Assembly: GCF_003121625.1 (NCBI RefSeq)
Contig: NZ_QDDJ01000013.1
Coordinates: 62,001-126,000 of the forward strand
Length of the DNA stretch: 64,000 nucleotides
Direction: 5' to 3'
Origin: Ornithinimicrobium cavernae
GTDB taxonomy: Bacteria > Actinomycetota > Actinomycetes > Actinomycetales > Dermatophilaceae
A program made the position numbers and the translations under genes. Under the pieces are notes generated by a model that saw only the letters and a program-made list of their open reading frames with translations, had not been told where the DNA came from and ran no database searches. How positions within the stretch are numbered: position 1 is the stretch's first letter; the number at the start of each line of letters is the position of its first letter. Positions 33,305 to 46,492 of this stretch are shown here, in pieces.

Positions 33305-34489
33305 TCATGTGCGCTGCCGGGACCGGACCCGGGCCGGCCGGGTCCGCAGGTCCCGCCGCCGCTTGCTGAGGTTGGTGACCGTATGCCGTGCACCCGGCCG
33401 CGCGGCCCCCTCACCTGCCGTCTGGTGTCCTGGTGCCCGTTCCCCCCGGGCGATCAGGTCGAGCAGCTCACGGTTCAGCAGGTCGGGGTGCTCGAGCATG
33501 ATGATGTGACCGGCATCCTTGACGAAGACGTGCTCCGCCCCGGGGATCGCGGCGACGATCTCCGTGCTGTGCACGGCCGAGGTGAGCGCGTCGCGGTCAC
33601 CGTTGAGGACCAGCACCTCCCGGTCCGCCAGGTGCTCGAGCGCCTCCCGCTTGTCGTGGTCGTCCAGGGTGTGGCTGAAGGCCGACATCACGGACAGGGG
33701 CGTGCCGAAGATCATGTCCGCGGTGAGCCGGACGACTGCCAGCGGGACGGGTGATCCGAACGACCCCCGAGCCACGAAGAACTCCTGCAGCTCCCGTCCC
33801 CCGCGCAGCACGGCGTCGATGAGCTCCTGGTGCGACGACAGTCCCTTCAGGGCCCTGGGGCCGTAGCGGGTGACCGCTCCGCCCAGCAACGATCCCAGGC
33901 CCCAGGTGATGCGGTGCAGGCCCCCTGCGCTGGTGCTGACCAGTGCGACGGCCAGCACGCGCTCGCGGATCAGACCGGGGTCCGCCTCCGCCAGGGCCAT
34001 GATCGTCATTCCGCCCATCGAGTGGCCCGCGAGGACCAGGTCCCCGCTCGGCACGACCTCGGCGATCACCTGCTGCAGGTCGGTGCCGAGCTGCTCGATG
34101 GAGTAGGACTCGCTCGCCCCCTCCCCGGAGCTGCCGTGCCCGCGCAGGTCCCACGTGACCACGCGGTAGCCGGCTGCCGTGAGAGCGCGGCGCTGGTAGA
34201 CCCAGCAGCGCAGGTCGAGAGTGAAGCCGTGGCACAGGACCACGGTCGGGCGGGTCTCGTCCCAGCCCTCGGGGACGTCGATCTCGACGTGCAGGGGCAC
34301 GCCGTCGTCGGCCACGACCACGCGGGTCTCGGTTGGGACCACCGTGAAGTCCTCGTCCGTGCCCAGGGTCATCGCGTGGCGGCGGTCTCGCCAGAGCCGG
34401 TCGACGGCGACGGCACCGACCGCGGCGAGCCCGGCCGCTGCGACGCCGGCGCCCACCCCGAGCAGGGCGTTCGTGCGGGACTGACTCAC
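33305..34489 (-). CDS. Alpha/beta hydrolase
   Basis: A 394-residue hydrolase with an N-terminal hydrophobic segment (LLGVGAGVAAAGLAAVGAVAV) that may anchor it to the membrane. The oxyanion HGFT, WDLRGHGSS, nucleophile elbow GHSMGG, an Asp in LNGDRDALT, and the catalytic His in KDAGHIIMLEHP are present. The basic tail (KRRRDLRTRPARVRSRQ) is unusual. It is encoded between alr and tsaE, a common actinobacterial arrangement, and its GTG overlaps the alr stop (GTGA). The substrate is unknown. Confidence 0.9.
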   Translation of the reverse strand: MSQSRTNALLGVGAGVAAAGLAAVGAVAVDRLWRDRRHAMTLGTDEDFTVVPTETRVVVADDGVPLHVEIDVPEGWDETRPTVVLCHGFTLDLRCWVYQRRALTAAGYRVVTWDLRGHGSSGEGASESYSIEQLGTDLQQVIAEVVPSGDLVLAGHSMGGMTIMALAEADPGLIRERVLAVALVSTSAGGLHRITWGLGSLLGGAVTRYGPRALKGLSSHQELIDAVLRGGRELQEFFVARGSFGSPVPLAVVRLTADMIFGTPLSVMSAFSHTLDDHDKREALEHLADREVLVLNGDRDALTSAVHSTEIVAAIPGAEHVFVKDAGHIIMLEHPDLLNRELLDLIARGERAPGHQTAGEGAARPGARHTVTNLSKRRRDLRTRPARVRSRQRT

Positions 34490-35694
34490 CGGGTCTCCTG
34501 TCCGCCCGCCCGTGCTGCGACATACTCCCGCGGGATCCGGGGTCCGAAGCGCGTGACGATCTCGTAGTTGATGGTGCCGACGGCCTCCGCCCAGTCCTGG
34601 GCGGTCGGTTCGCCGCGGCTGCCGGGGCCGAACAGGATGATGTCGTCGCCCGCCGCCACGGGCAGGTCACCCACGTCGACGACGAACTGGTCCATGCACA
34701 CCCGGCCCGCGATCGGCCGCCGCTCACCGGCGACCAGGACCTCGGCGACACCCGACGCGTGGCGTGGCACCCCGTCGCCGTAGCCGACCGGCACGTCGAC
34801 GAGGGTGGTCTCGCGCGCGGTCGTGTAGGTGTGGCCGTAGCTCACGCCCTGACCTGCCCGGACGCGCTTGATCACCGAGGCGGAGGCGATGGCCGTCATC
34901 GCCGGCACCAGCCCGAAGTCCGCCGAGCTCCCGACCTCCGGTGCCGGGGACAGTCCGTAGACGGCCAGTCCCGGCCGCACCAGGTCCCAGGCGGCCTCCG
35001 GCGCGGTCAGGGTGGCCGCCGAGTTCGACAGGTGGCGCACCTCGGGCCGCAGCCCGGCCCGCTCGGCGACCGAGACGGCCTCGCGGAACGCCTCCTGCTG
35101 TGCCCGCACCGTGGGGTGCTCGGGAACGTCGGCGCAGGCGAGGTGGCTGAACAGCCCGGCGACCCGGACGGCATCCTCCGCCTCCAGCTGTCTGGCGCGC
35201 TCGACCAGCGTCGACCAGTCGGAGGCTGCCGCGCCCGTGGCGAACAGGTAGGCGCCGTTGCGGCCCAGGCCGGTGTCGACCTTCAGGTGCACCCGCGCGG
35301 TGCGCCCGGCCCGACGGGCGGCGGCGGCCACCTCCTCGAGCATCCAGGGGGCGGACAGCCCGAGGTCGATGTCGGCGCGGATCGCCTGCTCGAACCCCGC
35401 CCCGGGGGCGTGCAGCCACGCGAGCACCGGCGCCGTGACGCCAGCAGCGCGCAGGGCTATCGCCTCGGGCAGCTGCGCGACGCCCAGCCAGGACGCACCA
35501 CCGGCGAGGGCCGCCTGCGCCGAGGGGACGAGTCCGTGCCCGTAGGCGTCGGCCTTGACGACCGCCATGACACCGGCCGCGCCGGCGCGCTCGCGCAGCA
35601 CGCCGACGTTGGCCGCGATCGCCGCGAGGTCCACCTCGATCCGGGCGGGGAACGGCACCGGCGCGCCGGTCGGGTCGTGGGTCGTTGCCGTCAT
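34486..35694 (-). CDS. alr: Alanine racemase
   Basis: PLP enzyme producing D-alanine for peptidoglycan. The 402-residue protein has the PLP lysine Lys47 in AVVKADAYGHG and the second catalytic Tyr in GVSYGHTYTT. ATG at 35694 gives normal length. It heads alr-hydrolase-tsaE. Its usual upstream neighbours nnr and acpS are 11 kb away at 46931-48779. Confidence 0.96.
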   Translation of the reverse strand: MTATTHDPTGAPVPFPARIEVDLAAIAANVGVLRERAGAAGVMAVVKADAYGHGLVPSAQAALAGGASWLGVAQLPEAIALRAAGVTAPVLAWLHAPGAGFEQAIRADIDLGLSAPWMLEEVAAAARRAGRTARVHLKVDTGLGRNGAYLFATGAAASDWSTLVERARQLEAEDAVRVAGLFSHLACADVPEHPTVRAQQEAFREAVSVAERAGLRPEVRHLSNSAATLTAPEAAWDLVRPGLAVYGLSPAPEVGSSADFGLVPAMTAIASASVIKRVRAGQGVSYGHTYTTARETTLVDVPVGYGDGVPRHASGVAEVLVAGERRPIAGRVCMDQFVVDVGDLPVAAGDDIILFGPGSRGEPTAQDWAEAVGTINYEIVTRFGPRIPREYVAARAGGQETR

Positions 35695-35725
35695 CGTGCG
35701 ATCCAGTCTGCCAGCGCGCGGACGG

Positions 35726-36919
35726 TCAGTCGCGCAGGCCGGCCTGCACCGCAGCCAGCTGGGTCATCAGGCTGCTCTGCACGCCCTCCCCGCTGTCCTG
35801 CACCGCCGCGGCGATCCGCTCGCCCAGCTCCGCGGTCGAGCCACCCATGCCGGCCCCCGACAGCTCGGGCAGCTCCGCGAGCACGCGCGCCGTGGCCGAC
35901 TCGACGGCTGCCGCGGCGTCACCCTCGCCGAGGCTGGCCAGGCACAGCGCGAGAGACAGGGCGGCACCGGCCGGGTTCGCCCAGCCCCTGCCGGCGATGT
36001 CGGGCGCCGAACCGTGCACCGGCTCGAACATGCTGGGGGCGGAGCCGTCCAGGTTGAGGTTGCCGCTGGCGGCCACGCCGAGCCCGCCCTGCAGGACGGC
36101 CCCGAGGTCGGTGATGATGTCGCCGAACAGGTTGTCCGTGACCACCACGTCGAAACGCTCGGGGGACACCGGCAGGTGCATGCACATCGCGTCGACGTGC
36201 ACGTAGTCGTGCTCGACGTCCGGGAAGCGGGCCGCGACCTCCTCGACCACGTCACTCCAGAGGGCCCCCGCCTCGACGAGCACGTTCGTCTTGTGGCACA
36301 GGGTGACCCGACGCCGGCGCTGTTGCGCCAACCGGAACGCGAAGTCCACGGCGCGGTGCACGGCATACCAGGTGTTGGTCGACCCCTGGGTGGCGACGGC
36401 TCCCGGCGTGCCGCGATGGACCGTGCTGCCCCCACCGACATAGCTGCCCTCGGAGTTCTCGCGGACGACGACGAGGTCGCACCGCTCGGGAGTCAGGCCC
36501 GCGATGGGCGTCGGCACCCCGGGATAGAGGCGGACGGGCCGCAGGTTGATGGCCTGACGCAGCTCCGCGCGCAGGGCCAGGATGACGCCCCGCTCGAGGA
36601 TCCCGGGGGTCACCCGCGGGCTGCCGATGGCGCCGAACAGGATCGTGTCGTGGCCGCGCAGCAGCTCCACCGCCTCGGGGGTGAGCAGCTCGCCGGTGTC
36701 GAGATAGTTGTCCGCGCCCAGCGGGACGTCGGTGCGCTCGGTGGTGAAGCCGAAGCGGGCCTCCGCGGCGTCCAGGACCGTGAGCGCCGCAGCGGTCACC
36801 TCCGGGCCGATCCCGTCGCCACCGATCACGGCAAGCCGGTGGGACCGGGTCTCCGCTGCACCCGCCGCACCGGGACTCTCCACGGCCGCACCGCCGCTCC
36901 GCACGCCTGACTCCGACAC
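35726..36919 (-). CDS. leuB: 3-isopropylmalate dehydrogenase
   Basis: Oxidative decarboxylation step of leucine synthesis. The 397-residue protein has GDGIGPEVT, the substrate-contacting [10 protein letters not shown] and the metal/cofactor segment [21 protein letters not shown], then [14 protein letters not shown]. An extra N-terminal 28 residues (Gly/Ala/Ser-rich) precede the domain. The GTG start at 36919 has a strong GGAGGA. It is divergent from leuCD; TATCGT (36962-36967, minus strand) may be its -10. Confidence 0.95.
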   Translation of the reverse strand: MSESGVRSGGAAVESPGAAGAAETRSHRLAVIGGDGIGPEVTAAALTVLDAAEARFGFTTERTDVPLGADNYLDTGELLTPEAVELLRGHDTILFGAIGSPRVTPGILERGVILALRAELRQAINLRPVRLYPGVPTPIAGLTPERCDLVVVRENSEGSYVGGGSTVHRGTPGAVATQGSTNTWYAVHRAVDFAFRLAQQRRRRVTLCHKTNVLVEAGALWSDVVEEVAARFPDVEHDYVHVDAMCMHLPVSPERFDVVVTDNLFGDIITDLGAVLQGGLGVAASGNLNLDGSAPSMFEPVHGSAPDIAGRGWANPAGAALSLALCLASLGEGDAAAAVESATARVLAELPELSGAGMGGSTAELGERIAAAVQDSGEGVQSSLMTQLAAVQAGLRD

Positions 36920-37032
36920 AGTGTCCTCCTGAGGTCGCCCAACTGGTGCTGGTCAGTCTGCACGATACGACGACACCACCCGCGGGCGGCCATCTCGCCG
37001 GCACCGCTTTCCGTGACGTCAACCGACCGGGC

Positions 37033-37038
37033 TACAGT
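37033..37038 (+). promoter_or_regulatory. Probable -10 box of leuCD
   Basis: TACAGT about 64 bases before the leuC ATG in the leuB-leuC divergent region (36920-37101). No leader peptide or LtbR-like operator was recognised. Confidence 0.45.
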
Positions 37039-37101
37039 GTCGGGCATCCTGACCGCCGCCGACCGAGGGCGACGGCTGCGACAGTCTGTGAAGGAGGAGC
37101 A

Positions 37102-38526
37102 ATGGGACACACGCTGGCCGAGAAGGTCTGGCGCTCGCACGTCGTGCGACAGGCGGAGGGTGAACCAGACCTCCTCTACATCGACCTGCACCTGGTGCAC
37201 GAGGTGACCAGCCCGCAGGCCTTCGAGGGGCTGAAGGTCGCGGGCCGGACCGTGCGCCGTCCGGACCTGACGCTGGCCACGGAGGACCACAACACGCCGA
37301 CCACCCCCGGTCCGGTGCTCGACGTGATCAGCCGCACCCAGCTGGAGGCGCTGACCGCCAACTGTGCGGAGTTCGGGATCGTGCACCACCGGCGCGGCCG
37401 GCTGGGGCAGGGCATCGTCCACGTGATCGGCCCGGAGCTGGGCCTGACCCAGCCGGGCATGACGATCGTGTGCGGTGACAGCCACACCTCCACCCACGGC
37501 GCGTTCGGCGCCCTGGCCCTGGGGATCGGCACCTCCGAGGTCGAGCACGTGCTGGCCACCCAGACGCTGCCGCTCAAGCCGTTCAAGACGATGGCGATCA
37601 ACATCACCGGCGAGCTGGCCGCGGGGGCCAGCGCCAAGGACATCATCCTGGCGGTGATCAACCGGATCGGCACCGGCGGCGGGCAGGGCTACGTGCTGGA
37701 GTACCGCGGCGAGGCGATCCGGGCGCTCTCCATGGAGGGCCGCATGACGATCTGCAACATGTCGATCGAGGCCGGCGCCCGCGCCGGGATGATCGCGCCG
37801 GACGAGACGACGTTCGACTACGTCAAGGGCCGCGCGCACGCGCCGACCGGCGAGGACTGGGACGCCGCCGTGGCGGCGTGGCGCGAGCTGCGCACCGACG
37901 ACGACGCGGTCTTCGACGAGGAGATCACGATCGACGTCAGCACCCTGGCGCCCTATGTCACGTGGGGCACCAACCCCGGTCAGTCCGTGACGCTGGACGA
38001 CGTGGTGCCCGACCCCGCCGTGCTGGGCGACGACGACGCGCGCGGCAACGCCGAGCGCGCGCTGGAGTACATGGACCTGACCCCCGGCACCCGCATGCGT
38101 GACATCGGGGTGGACGCGGTCTTCCTGGGCTCGTGCACGAACGGTCGGATCGAGGACCTGCGCCTGGCCGCCGACGTGCTGCGCGGCCGACGCATCGCGG
38201 ACAACCTCCGGATGCTCGTCGTGCCCGGTTCCCAGGCCGTGCTGGAGCAGGCCGAGGCCGAGGGGCTCGACGAGGTGTTCACGGCGGCCGGGGCCGAGTG
38301 GCGCCTGGCCGGGTGCTCGATGTGCCTGGGCATGAACCCCGACCAGCTCGCGCCGCACGAGCGTTGCGCGTCCACGTCCAACCGCAACTTCGAGGGCCGG
38401 CAGGGCGCCCGCTCGCGCACCCACCTGGTGAGCCCCGCGGTGGCCGCCGCGACCGCGGTCACCGGGCACCTCGCCAGCCCCTCCGACCTGAGCCCGCTGC
38501 CCGACCGCACCCCTGTGGAGGTCTGA
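37102..38526 (+). CDS. leuC: 3-isopropylmalate dehydratase large subunit
   Basis: The [4Fe-4S] subunit of isopropylmalate isomerase, 474 residues. Iron-sulphur ligands lie in FLGSCTNGR and [33 protein letters not shown] is the aconitase-family signature. ATG at 37102 has AAGGAGGAGC, a near-ideal ribosome binding site. leuD begins 3 bases after its stop. Confidence 0.97.
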   Translation: MGHTLAEKVWRSHVVRQAEGEPDLLYIDLHLVHEVTSPQAFEGLKVAGRTVRRPDLTLATEDHNTPTTPGPVLDVISRTQLEALTANCAEFGIVHHRRGRLGQGIVHVIGPELGLTQPGMTIVCGDSHTSTHGAFGALALGIGTSEVEHVLATQTLPLKPFKTMAINITGELAAGASAKDIILAVINRIGTGGGQGYVLEYRGEAIRALSMEGRMTICNMSIEAGARAGMIAPDETTFDYVKGRAHAPTGEDWDAAVAAWRELRTDDDAVFDEEITIDVSTLAPYVTWGTNPGQSVTLDDVVPDPAVLGDDDARGNAERALEYMDLTPGTRMRDIGVDAVFLGSCTNGRIEDLRLAADVLRGRRIADNLRMLVVPGSQAVLEQAEAEGLDEVFTAAGAEWRLAGCSMCLGMNPDQLAPHERCASTSNRNFEGRQGARSRTHLVSPAVAAATAVTGHLASPSDLSPLPDRTPVEV

Positions 38527-38529
38527 GCC

Positions 38530-39168
38530 ATGGATCCGTTCACCACGCACACCGGCGTCGGTGTCCCGCTGCGCCGCAGCAACGTCGACACCGACCAGAT
38601 CATCCCGGCGCACTTCCTCAAGCGGGTCAGCCGCACCGGGTTCGAGGACGGTCTCTTCGCCCGCTGGCGCGAGGACCCCTCGTTCATCCTCAACCAGGAG
38701 GCGTATGCCGCGGGGTCGGTCCTGGTGACCGGCCCGGACTTCGGCACGGGGTCCAGCCGGGAGCACGCCGTGTGGGCGCTGCAGCAGTACGGCTTCCGGG
38801 TGGTCATCTCCTCCCGCTTCGGCGACATCTTCCGCGGCAACAGCGGCAAGGGCGGCCTGCTCACCGCCCAGGTGGCCCAGCCCGACGTCGAGCTGATCCT
38901 GAAGTACCTCGAGAACAGCCCCGGCGCCACCATCACCGTCGACCTCCCCGGCCGCACCGTCACCGCGGGTGACATCGTCGCGCCGTTCCAGGTCGACGAC
39001 TACGTGGCCTGGCGACTGCTCAACGGGCTGGACGACATCTCCCTGACGCTCCAGCACGAGGACGCGATCACCGCCTACGAGGCCAGCCGTCCCGCCTACA
39101 AGCCGGTCGTCACCGCCGAGACCGGCAGGCGCACACCGATCCAGGTCAGCACGAAGCCCGCTCCCTGA
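38530..39168 (+). CDS. leuD: 3-isopropylmalate dehydratase small subunit
   Basis: The swivel-domain partner of LeuC. The 212-residue protein has [26 protein letters not shown] and [33 protein letters not shown] at the end of leuC serves as ribosome binding site. The operon ends at a strong hairpin. Confidence 0.96.
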   Translation: MDPFTTHTGVGVPLRRSNVDTDQIIPAHFLKRVSRTGFEDGLFARWREDPSFILNQEAYAAGSVLVTGPDFGTGSSREHAVWALQQYGFRVVISSRFGDIFRGNSGKGGLLTAQVAQPDVELILKYLENSPGATITVDLPGRTVTAGDIVAPFQVDDYVAWRLLNGLDDISLTLQHEDAITAYEASRPAYKPVVTAETGRRTPIQVSTKPAP

Positions 39169-39267
39169 CACCGACGGTCCCGGACCGAGGAGTGGGATAC
39201 GCCGTGGGCCGCAGGTGTTGTCCGGCCGCCAGCCGCACGTGGTCGCGTCGACCGTTCCGGGACAATG

Positions 39268-42515
<3,248 letters not shown>

Positions 42516-42541
42516 AGGGCTCGCCCCCGGTCGGCGGGGTC

Positions 42542-42580
42542 CCGGCCGCCGCCCAGCCGATTCGGCTGAGCGGCGGCCGG
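42542..42580. terminator. Bidirectional terminator after leuA
   Basis: CCGGCCGCCG/CGGCGGCCGG (42542-42551, 42571-42580) with an inner stem CAGCCGA/TCGGCTG. It separates leuA from the convergent GlxA-type gene. Confidence 0.88.
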
Positions 42581-42581
42581 C

Positions 42582-43580
42582 TCAACCGGTCAGGCCCGCA
42601 CCGCGCCCGGGACCGGCAAAGGTCCTGCGGTAGCCCTGCGGGGTCGTGGCCAGCGCCGCGCGCATCCGGTGCCGCAGCGCCGCAGCGGTCCCGAACCCCG
42701 CCTCCTCGGCGACCCGGTCGACGGCGAGGTCGGTGCGTTCCAGCAGCTCGAGAGCACGTTGCAGCCGCGCCTGCAGCAGCCACTGCTGGGGTGACTGGCC
42801 CGTCTCGGCCCGGAACCGCCGGCTCAGCGTCCGCTCGCTCATCCGGGCATGGGCGACCAGGTCCTCCACTCGCGTCACCGACCGCAGGTTGGCCAGGGCC
42901 CAGAGCCGCGTCGCCGACGTGGACTGCTCGGAGCGCGGAGGGAGCGGGTGCTCGATGAACTGGGCCTGGCCCCCCTCGCGCCATGGCGGCACGACGCAGC
43001 CGCGCGCCGCGTGGTTGGCGGCCTCGACCCCGAAGTCCCGGCGGATGAGGTGCAGGCACAGGTCGACGCCGGCACCCAGGCCCGCCGAGGTGAGCACGTC
43101 ACCCTCGTCGACGAACAGCACGTCAGGGTCCAGCTCGACCTGTGGGAACAGGCGGCGGAAGTCCTCGACGTACTCCCAGTGCGTGGTGGCCCGGAGGCCG
43201 TCCAGGACCCCGAGGGCCGCCAGGACGAAGGCGCCGGTGCAGACGGAGACCTGACGGGTGCCCGGCCTGAGCAGCGACCACGCCGCCTCGAGCTCCGGCG
43301 TCGGGCGACCCTCATGGCGGATCAACGGGTGCTTCATCCCGGGGACCACGACAGTCTCCGCCCACGACAGGACGTCCGGCCCGTGGTCCGACACCACGGC
43401 ATACCCCTTGTGGGTGGCCACCGGCCCGCCGTCGAGTGAGGCGACCCGCACCTCGTAGCAGGGCTCGCCACTCGAGTCGCGGGCGGCCTCCAGGACCTGC
43501 GGCACGATCGTCATGTCGAAGCCGACCAGCGGCTCGATGCAGAGGACGACGACACGGTGGGGCGGACGATGACCAGCCAT
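42582..43580 (-). CDS. GlxA-family AraC-type regulator (DJ-1/PfpI domain plus HTH)
   Basis: A 332-residue regulator. The N-terminal DJ-1/PfpI-like domain includes VSVCTGAFVLAALGVLDG, the nucleophile-elbow region, and TSAGLGAGVDLCLHLI. The C-terminal AraC HTH has VEDLVAHARMSERTLSRRFRAETGQSPQQWLL. The ATG at 43580 lies 7 bases after TAAACT (43588-43593, minus strand), so it is probably leaderless. It is divergent from an MFS transporter gene that it may control. Confidence 0.92.
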   Translation of the reverse strand: MAGHRPPHRVVVLCIEPLVGFDMTIVPQVLEAARDSSGEPCYEVRVASLDGGPVATHKGYAVVSDHGPDVLSWAETVVVPGMKHPLIRHEGRPTPELEAAWSLLRPGTRQVSVCTGAFVLAALGVLDGLRATTHWEYVEDFRRLFPQVELDPDVLFVDEGDVLTSAGLGAGVDLCLHLIRRDFGVEAANHAARGCVVPPWREGGQAQFIEHPLPPRSEQSTSATRLWALANLRSVTRVEDLVAHARMSERTLSRRFRAETGQSPQQWLLQARLQRALELLERTDLAVDRVAEEAGFGTAAALRHRMRAALATTPQGYRRTFAGPGRGAGLTG

Positions 43581-43650
43581 GGCCGAAAGTTTACACATAT
43601 CGGCCTATCCGCCACTCGTCGTGCGTGGATCCTTCCCGCACACTTCTCGT

Positions 43651-44979
43651 ATGACGTCGTCCCCCACTCTGCGTGCACCCGGCCAGGACCCCGCCAGGGC
43701 CGCCCGGCCCCGCGTCCACCGGGCGTGGTGGGTCGCGCTGGCCGGCTTCGTCGCCATGGTCGGCTCCGCCGGTTTCCGGTCCGTCCCCGGGGTCCTCATC
43801 GACCCGTTGCACGAGGAGTTCGGCTGGTCGCACGGCACGATCGGGGCTGCCGTCTCGATCAACCTGGTCCTGTTCGGCCTGTTCTCGCCCTTCGCTGCCG
43901 CGCTCATGGACCGCTTCGGCATCCGGCCGGTGCTGACCGTGGCGCTGGTCCTGCTCGCGTCCGGCAGCGGGCTGACGGTGCTGATGACCGAGGTCTGGCA
44001 GCTCTGGCTGCTGTGGGGCCTGGTCGTCGGCGTCGGGGCCGGCTCGATCTCGATGGCCTTCATCGCCACCCTGGTGAACCGCTGGTTCGTCGCGCGGCGC
44101 GGCCTGGTCAGCGGCGTCCTGACCGCCGCGGGCGCCACCGGGCAGCTGGTGTTCCTGCCCGCAGTGGCGTGGCTGGCCACGCACCACGGCTGGCGGGTGC
44201 CCGCGCTGGTCGTCGCCGGCACGGCGCTGCTCGTCCTGCCCCTGGTCCTCCTGGTGGTGCGGGACCACCCGCACGAGCTCGGGCTGGAGGCCTACGGCGC
44301 CACCGAGGGTGAGCCCACGCAGCCCCGCGCGGCACGCAGCGGCAATGCTGCCACCATGGCCCTGTCCGGCCTGGTCGAGGCGGCCCGCACGCGGACCTTC
44401 TGGCTGCTCGCCGGCGGCTTCGCGGTCTGCGGGGCCTCGACCAACGGCCTGGTCGGGACCCACTTCGTCCCGGCGGCCCACGACCACGGTATGCCGTTGA
44501 CCGCGGCGGCCGGCCTGCTGGCCGTGATCGGCATCGTGGACATCGTCGGCACGATCGGCAGCGGCTTCCTCACCGACCGGGTCGACCCCCGGATCCTGCT
44601 CGCGGTCTACTACACCCTCCGCGGCCTGTCACTGATGGCGCTGCCCGCGCTGTTCGGTCCGGACGTGCAACCCAGCATGTGGGCCTTCATCATCTTCTAC
44701 GGCCTGGACTGGGTGGCGACGGTGCCACCGACGGTCGCGCTGTGCCAGCAGCACTTCGGGGACAGGGCACCGGTCGTCTTCGGCTGGGTCTTCGCCTCCC
44801 ACCAGGTCGGTGCGGCGGTCGCAGCCACTGGTGCCGGCCTGGTCCGAGACACGCACGGCTCCTACGACTTCGCCTGGCTCGGTGCGGGCGCGCTCTGCCT
44901 GGTCGCGACGGCACTGTCGCTGCTGGTGCCGCGGGTGCGTCTTCGGACGGGGCTCGCCGGGCAGCCACTTGGTGGTTGA
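43651..44979 (+). CDS. MFS transporter
   Basis: A 442-residue membrane protein with twelve predicted spans. It shows MDRFGIRPVL in the loop 2-3 motif, an Arg-rich loop (VNRWFVARRGLVSG), and FLTDRVDPRILL in the second half. It resembles the monocarboxylate/oxalate-formate antiporter-like group; the substrate is unknown. ATG at 43651 is chosen for length; CACACT ends 6 bases upstream and could be a weak -10. An in-frame start at 43579 would lie inside the divergent gene. Confidence 0.88.
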   Translation: MTSSPTLRAPGQDPARAARPRVHRAWWVALAGFVAMVGSAGFRSVPGVLIDPLHEEFGWSHGTIGAAVSINLVLFGLFSPFAAALMDRFGIRPVLTVALVLLASGSGLTVLMTEVWQLWLLWGLVVGVGAGSISMAFIATLVNRWFVARRGLVSGVLTAAGATGQLVFLPAVAWLATHHGWRVPALVVAGTALLVLPLVLLVVRDHPHELGLEAYGATEGEPTQPRAARSGNAATMALSGLVEAARTRTFWLLAGGFAVCGASTNGLVGTHFVPAAHDHGMPLTAAAGLLAVIGIVDIVGTIGSGFLTDRVDPRILLAVYYTLRGLSLMALPALFGPDVQPSMWAFIIFYGLDWVATVPPTVALCQQHFGDRAPVVFGWVFASHQVGAAVAATGAGLVRDTHGSYDFAWLGAGALCLVATALSLLVPRVRLRTGLAGQPLGG

Positions 44980-45251
44980 GTGCGAGCCGCTGCTTCACAA
45001 TGACCGGGCGTGAGGGGCCTGAGCCAACGAATCCATTGCGTAACCGCGGGCGAGAGCCAGTCTCCTACTGGGACACCGGACTTGACCCACGGCCGTGCGC
45101 CGAGGTCTCCAGAACGATCGTCACCGGACCGCAGGTTGGAACCATGCCGGGCGGGACACAGGATGGTGGGGATCCGCGCCAGGGGCGCTCCGCCGTCGAT
45201 GGTCGTGACATAACTCAACTGCCGAGCGTCGGACGTACTCCTTCGGAGTCC
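44980..45251. other. Gene-free stretch after the MFS gene
   Basis: No supportable gene in either strand. GC falls below the surrounding level. A small hairpin ACTCC-TTC-GGAGT (45237-45249) precedes the larger palindromic element. Confidence 0.5.
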
Positions 45252-45333
45252 GATGTCGTCTTGGAGCCGCCAAGCGTTCTTCGAGCCGGCTATTTCACGC
45301 TCTGAGAACGATGCGGGGCTCCAAGACGACATC
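45252..45333. repeat. Nested palindromic element A (shares its core with 61801-61858)
   Basis: Outer arms of 17 bp are perfect (45252-45268 and 45317-45333; GATGTCGTCTTGGAGCC and its complement). An inner stem of 12 bp with two mismatches (45275-45286 and 45299-45310) closes a 12-base loop. The 13-mer TTCTTCGAGCCGG (45277-45289) recurs in the hairpin at 61814. It lies between the 3' ends of the MFS and txe genes and could terminate both. Confidence 0.85.
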
Positions 45334-45378
45334 TACGCCGCCGACACGGTCGTATCCGACTCTGCCGCGGATCGGTGC

Positions 45379-45636
45379 TCATCCGTAGTGGTAGCGGCAG
45401 GCGGCGACTCGGAGCTCGGCCCCGGCGATCTTGTACACGAGTCGGTGCTCGTCGGTGATGCGGCGCGACCAGTACCCGGCAAAGTCATGTTTCAGTGCCT
45501 CAGGCTTGCCGATGCCCTCGTTGCCGTTGCGCTGGATGTCCTTCAGAAGCATGTTGATGCGCTTGAGCACCTTGCGGTCCTGCGCCTGCCACCAAAGGTA
45601 GTCCTCCCAGGCGTTCTCGTCCCAGACCAGCAGCAC
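45379..45636 (-). CDS. Txe/YoeB-family toxin mRNA interferase
   Basis: An 85-residue ribosome-dependent endoribonuclease. VLLVWDENAWEDYLWWQAQD begins the protein, PEALKHDFAGYWSRRITDEHRLVY is the conserved middle, and the C-terminus RYHYG supplies His83 and Tyr84 as in YoeB. Length is exactly that of the family. The GTG start lies 4 bases after the antitoxin stop, so translation is coupled. Confidence 0.93.
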   Translation of the reverse strand: MLLVWDENAWEDYLWWQAQDRKVLKRINMLLKDIQRNGNEGIGKPEALKHDFAGYWSRRITDEHRLVYKIAGAELRVAACRYHYG

Positions 45637-45640
45637 TCGG

Positions 45641-45898
45641 TCAGTCCGTCTCGACCAGCTCGCGGACCTGCCCCTGGCCAGCCTCCAGCCGCTGCATGGC
45701 GTCCAGCAGTCGGCGGGCGTTGGCGGGTGAGCGCATGAGGTAGGCGGTCTCACGTAGCGACTCGTAGTCCGCCAGGGACACGATGACGACCGACTCGTGC
45801 CCGGCACGGGTGATGACGACCTCTTCACGGTCGTTGGTGACGCCGTCCAGCACTTCTGCGTAACGTGCTCGCGACTCGGTGTAACTCATTGTCTTCAT
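45641..45898 (-). CDS. Axe/YefM-family antitoxin
   Basis: An 85-residue Phd/YefM antitoxin. MKTMSYTESRARYAEVLDGVTNDREEVVITRAG is the DNA-binding N-terminus; the C-terminal half (about 52-85) would wrap the toxin. ATG at 45898 has AGGAGG 6 bases upstream, much stronger than at the toxin. A YefM-type operator overlaps the promoter. Confidence 0.93.
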   Translation of the reverse strand: MKTMSYTESRARYAEVLDGVTNDREEVVITRAGHESVVIVSLADYESLRETAYLMRSPANARRLLDAMQRLEAGQGQVRELVETD

Positions 45899-45909
45899 GT
45901 ATAACCTCC

Positions 45910-45948
45910 TGTACAGAGAACTGTACGCTGCTTCTCCTGGGCAGCCAA
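45910..45948 (-). promoter_or_regulatory. axe-txe promoter and YefM-type operator
   Basis: On the minus strand TTGGCT (45943-45948), 17 bp, TACAGT (45920-45925). The palindrome GTACAG-AGAA-CTGTAC (45911-45926) covers the -10; with the preceding T it contains TGTACA, the core that YefM antitoxins bind in other species. Confidence 0.82.
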
Positions 45949-46004
45949 GAGGGCCATGTCCACGCCGGCACGGCCAACGCACGCAACTGCCGCGTCGCGG
46001 GCGT

Positions 46005-46145
46005 TCAGTCTCGACCGAAGCGCTGATACGCCGCCTGGCGGGTGGTGTCGAGCGCGGCGCCGATCATGGTCCAGGAGTCACCGGCCTCACGCGCGTCCCT
46101 GACGGCGCCCGCAAGGTCCACGCCGAACTCAACGGGAGTCGGGTC
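46005..46145 (-). pseudogene. Remnant of an HTH DNA-binding protein (C-terminal part)
   Basis: The last 46 codons read as a typical C-terminal HTH ([20 protein letters not shown] then [16 protein letters not shown]). Upstream the frame continues to 46304 but its residues do not look like the expected N-terminal part, and base composition drops. Neither strand of 46146-46492 holds a convincing gene. I read this as a decayed gene; a short intact protein is less likely. Confidence 0.5.
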
Positions 46146-46492
46146 CAAGCCGGCACCAACGTCTGACGGTGAATACCTCGCATGCCTGGTCACGGAGAAG
46201 TTCCCGAACACGATCTGTGGCAAGTTCACGATCAGGAACCGCACAGACTCGAAGACTAAGCCAAGTGGCGTCGCCGTGACCTGGAGTCCTGGATGCGCCG
46301 ACAAGGGCTGTTGCTGGAGACATTCTCAGATCCCACGCCAACAAGCGGTAGGTGTCCCCGGGCCCGAGAACGACGACTTCGACGTCGATGCCCCGGATGA
46401 GTGCGGCAGACAACCTGCGCGCTTCAGTACGACCCGAGTAGGTCCCGTTCGCCCCTTGCTCAACTGTGCAAGTCAGTGCGCCACCACTGTCC

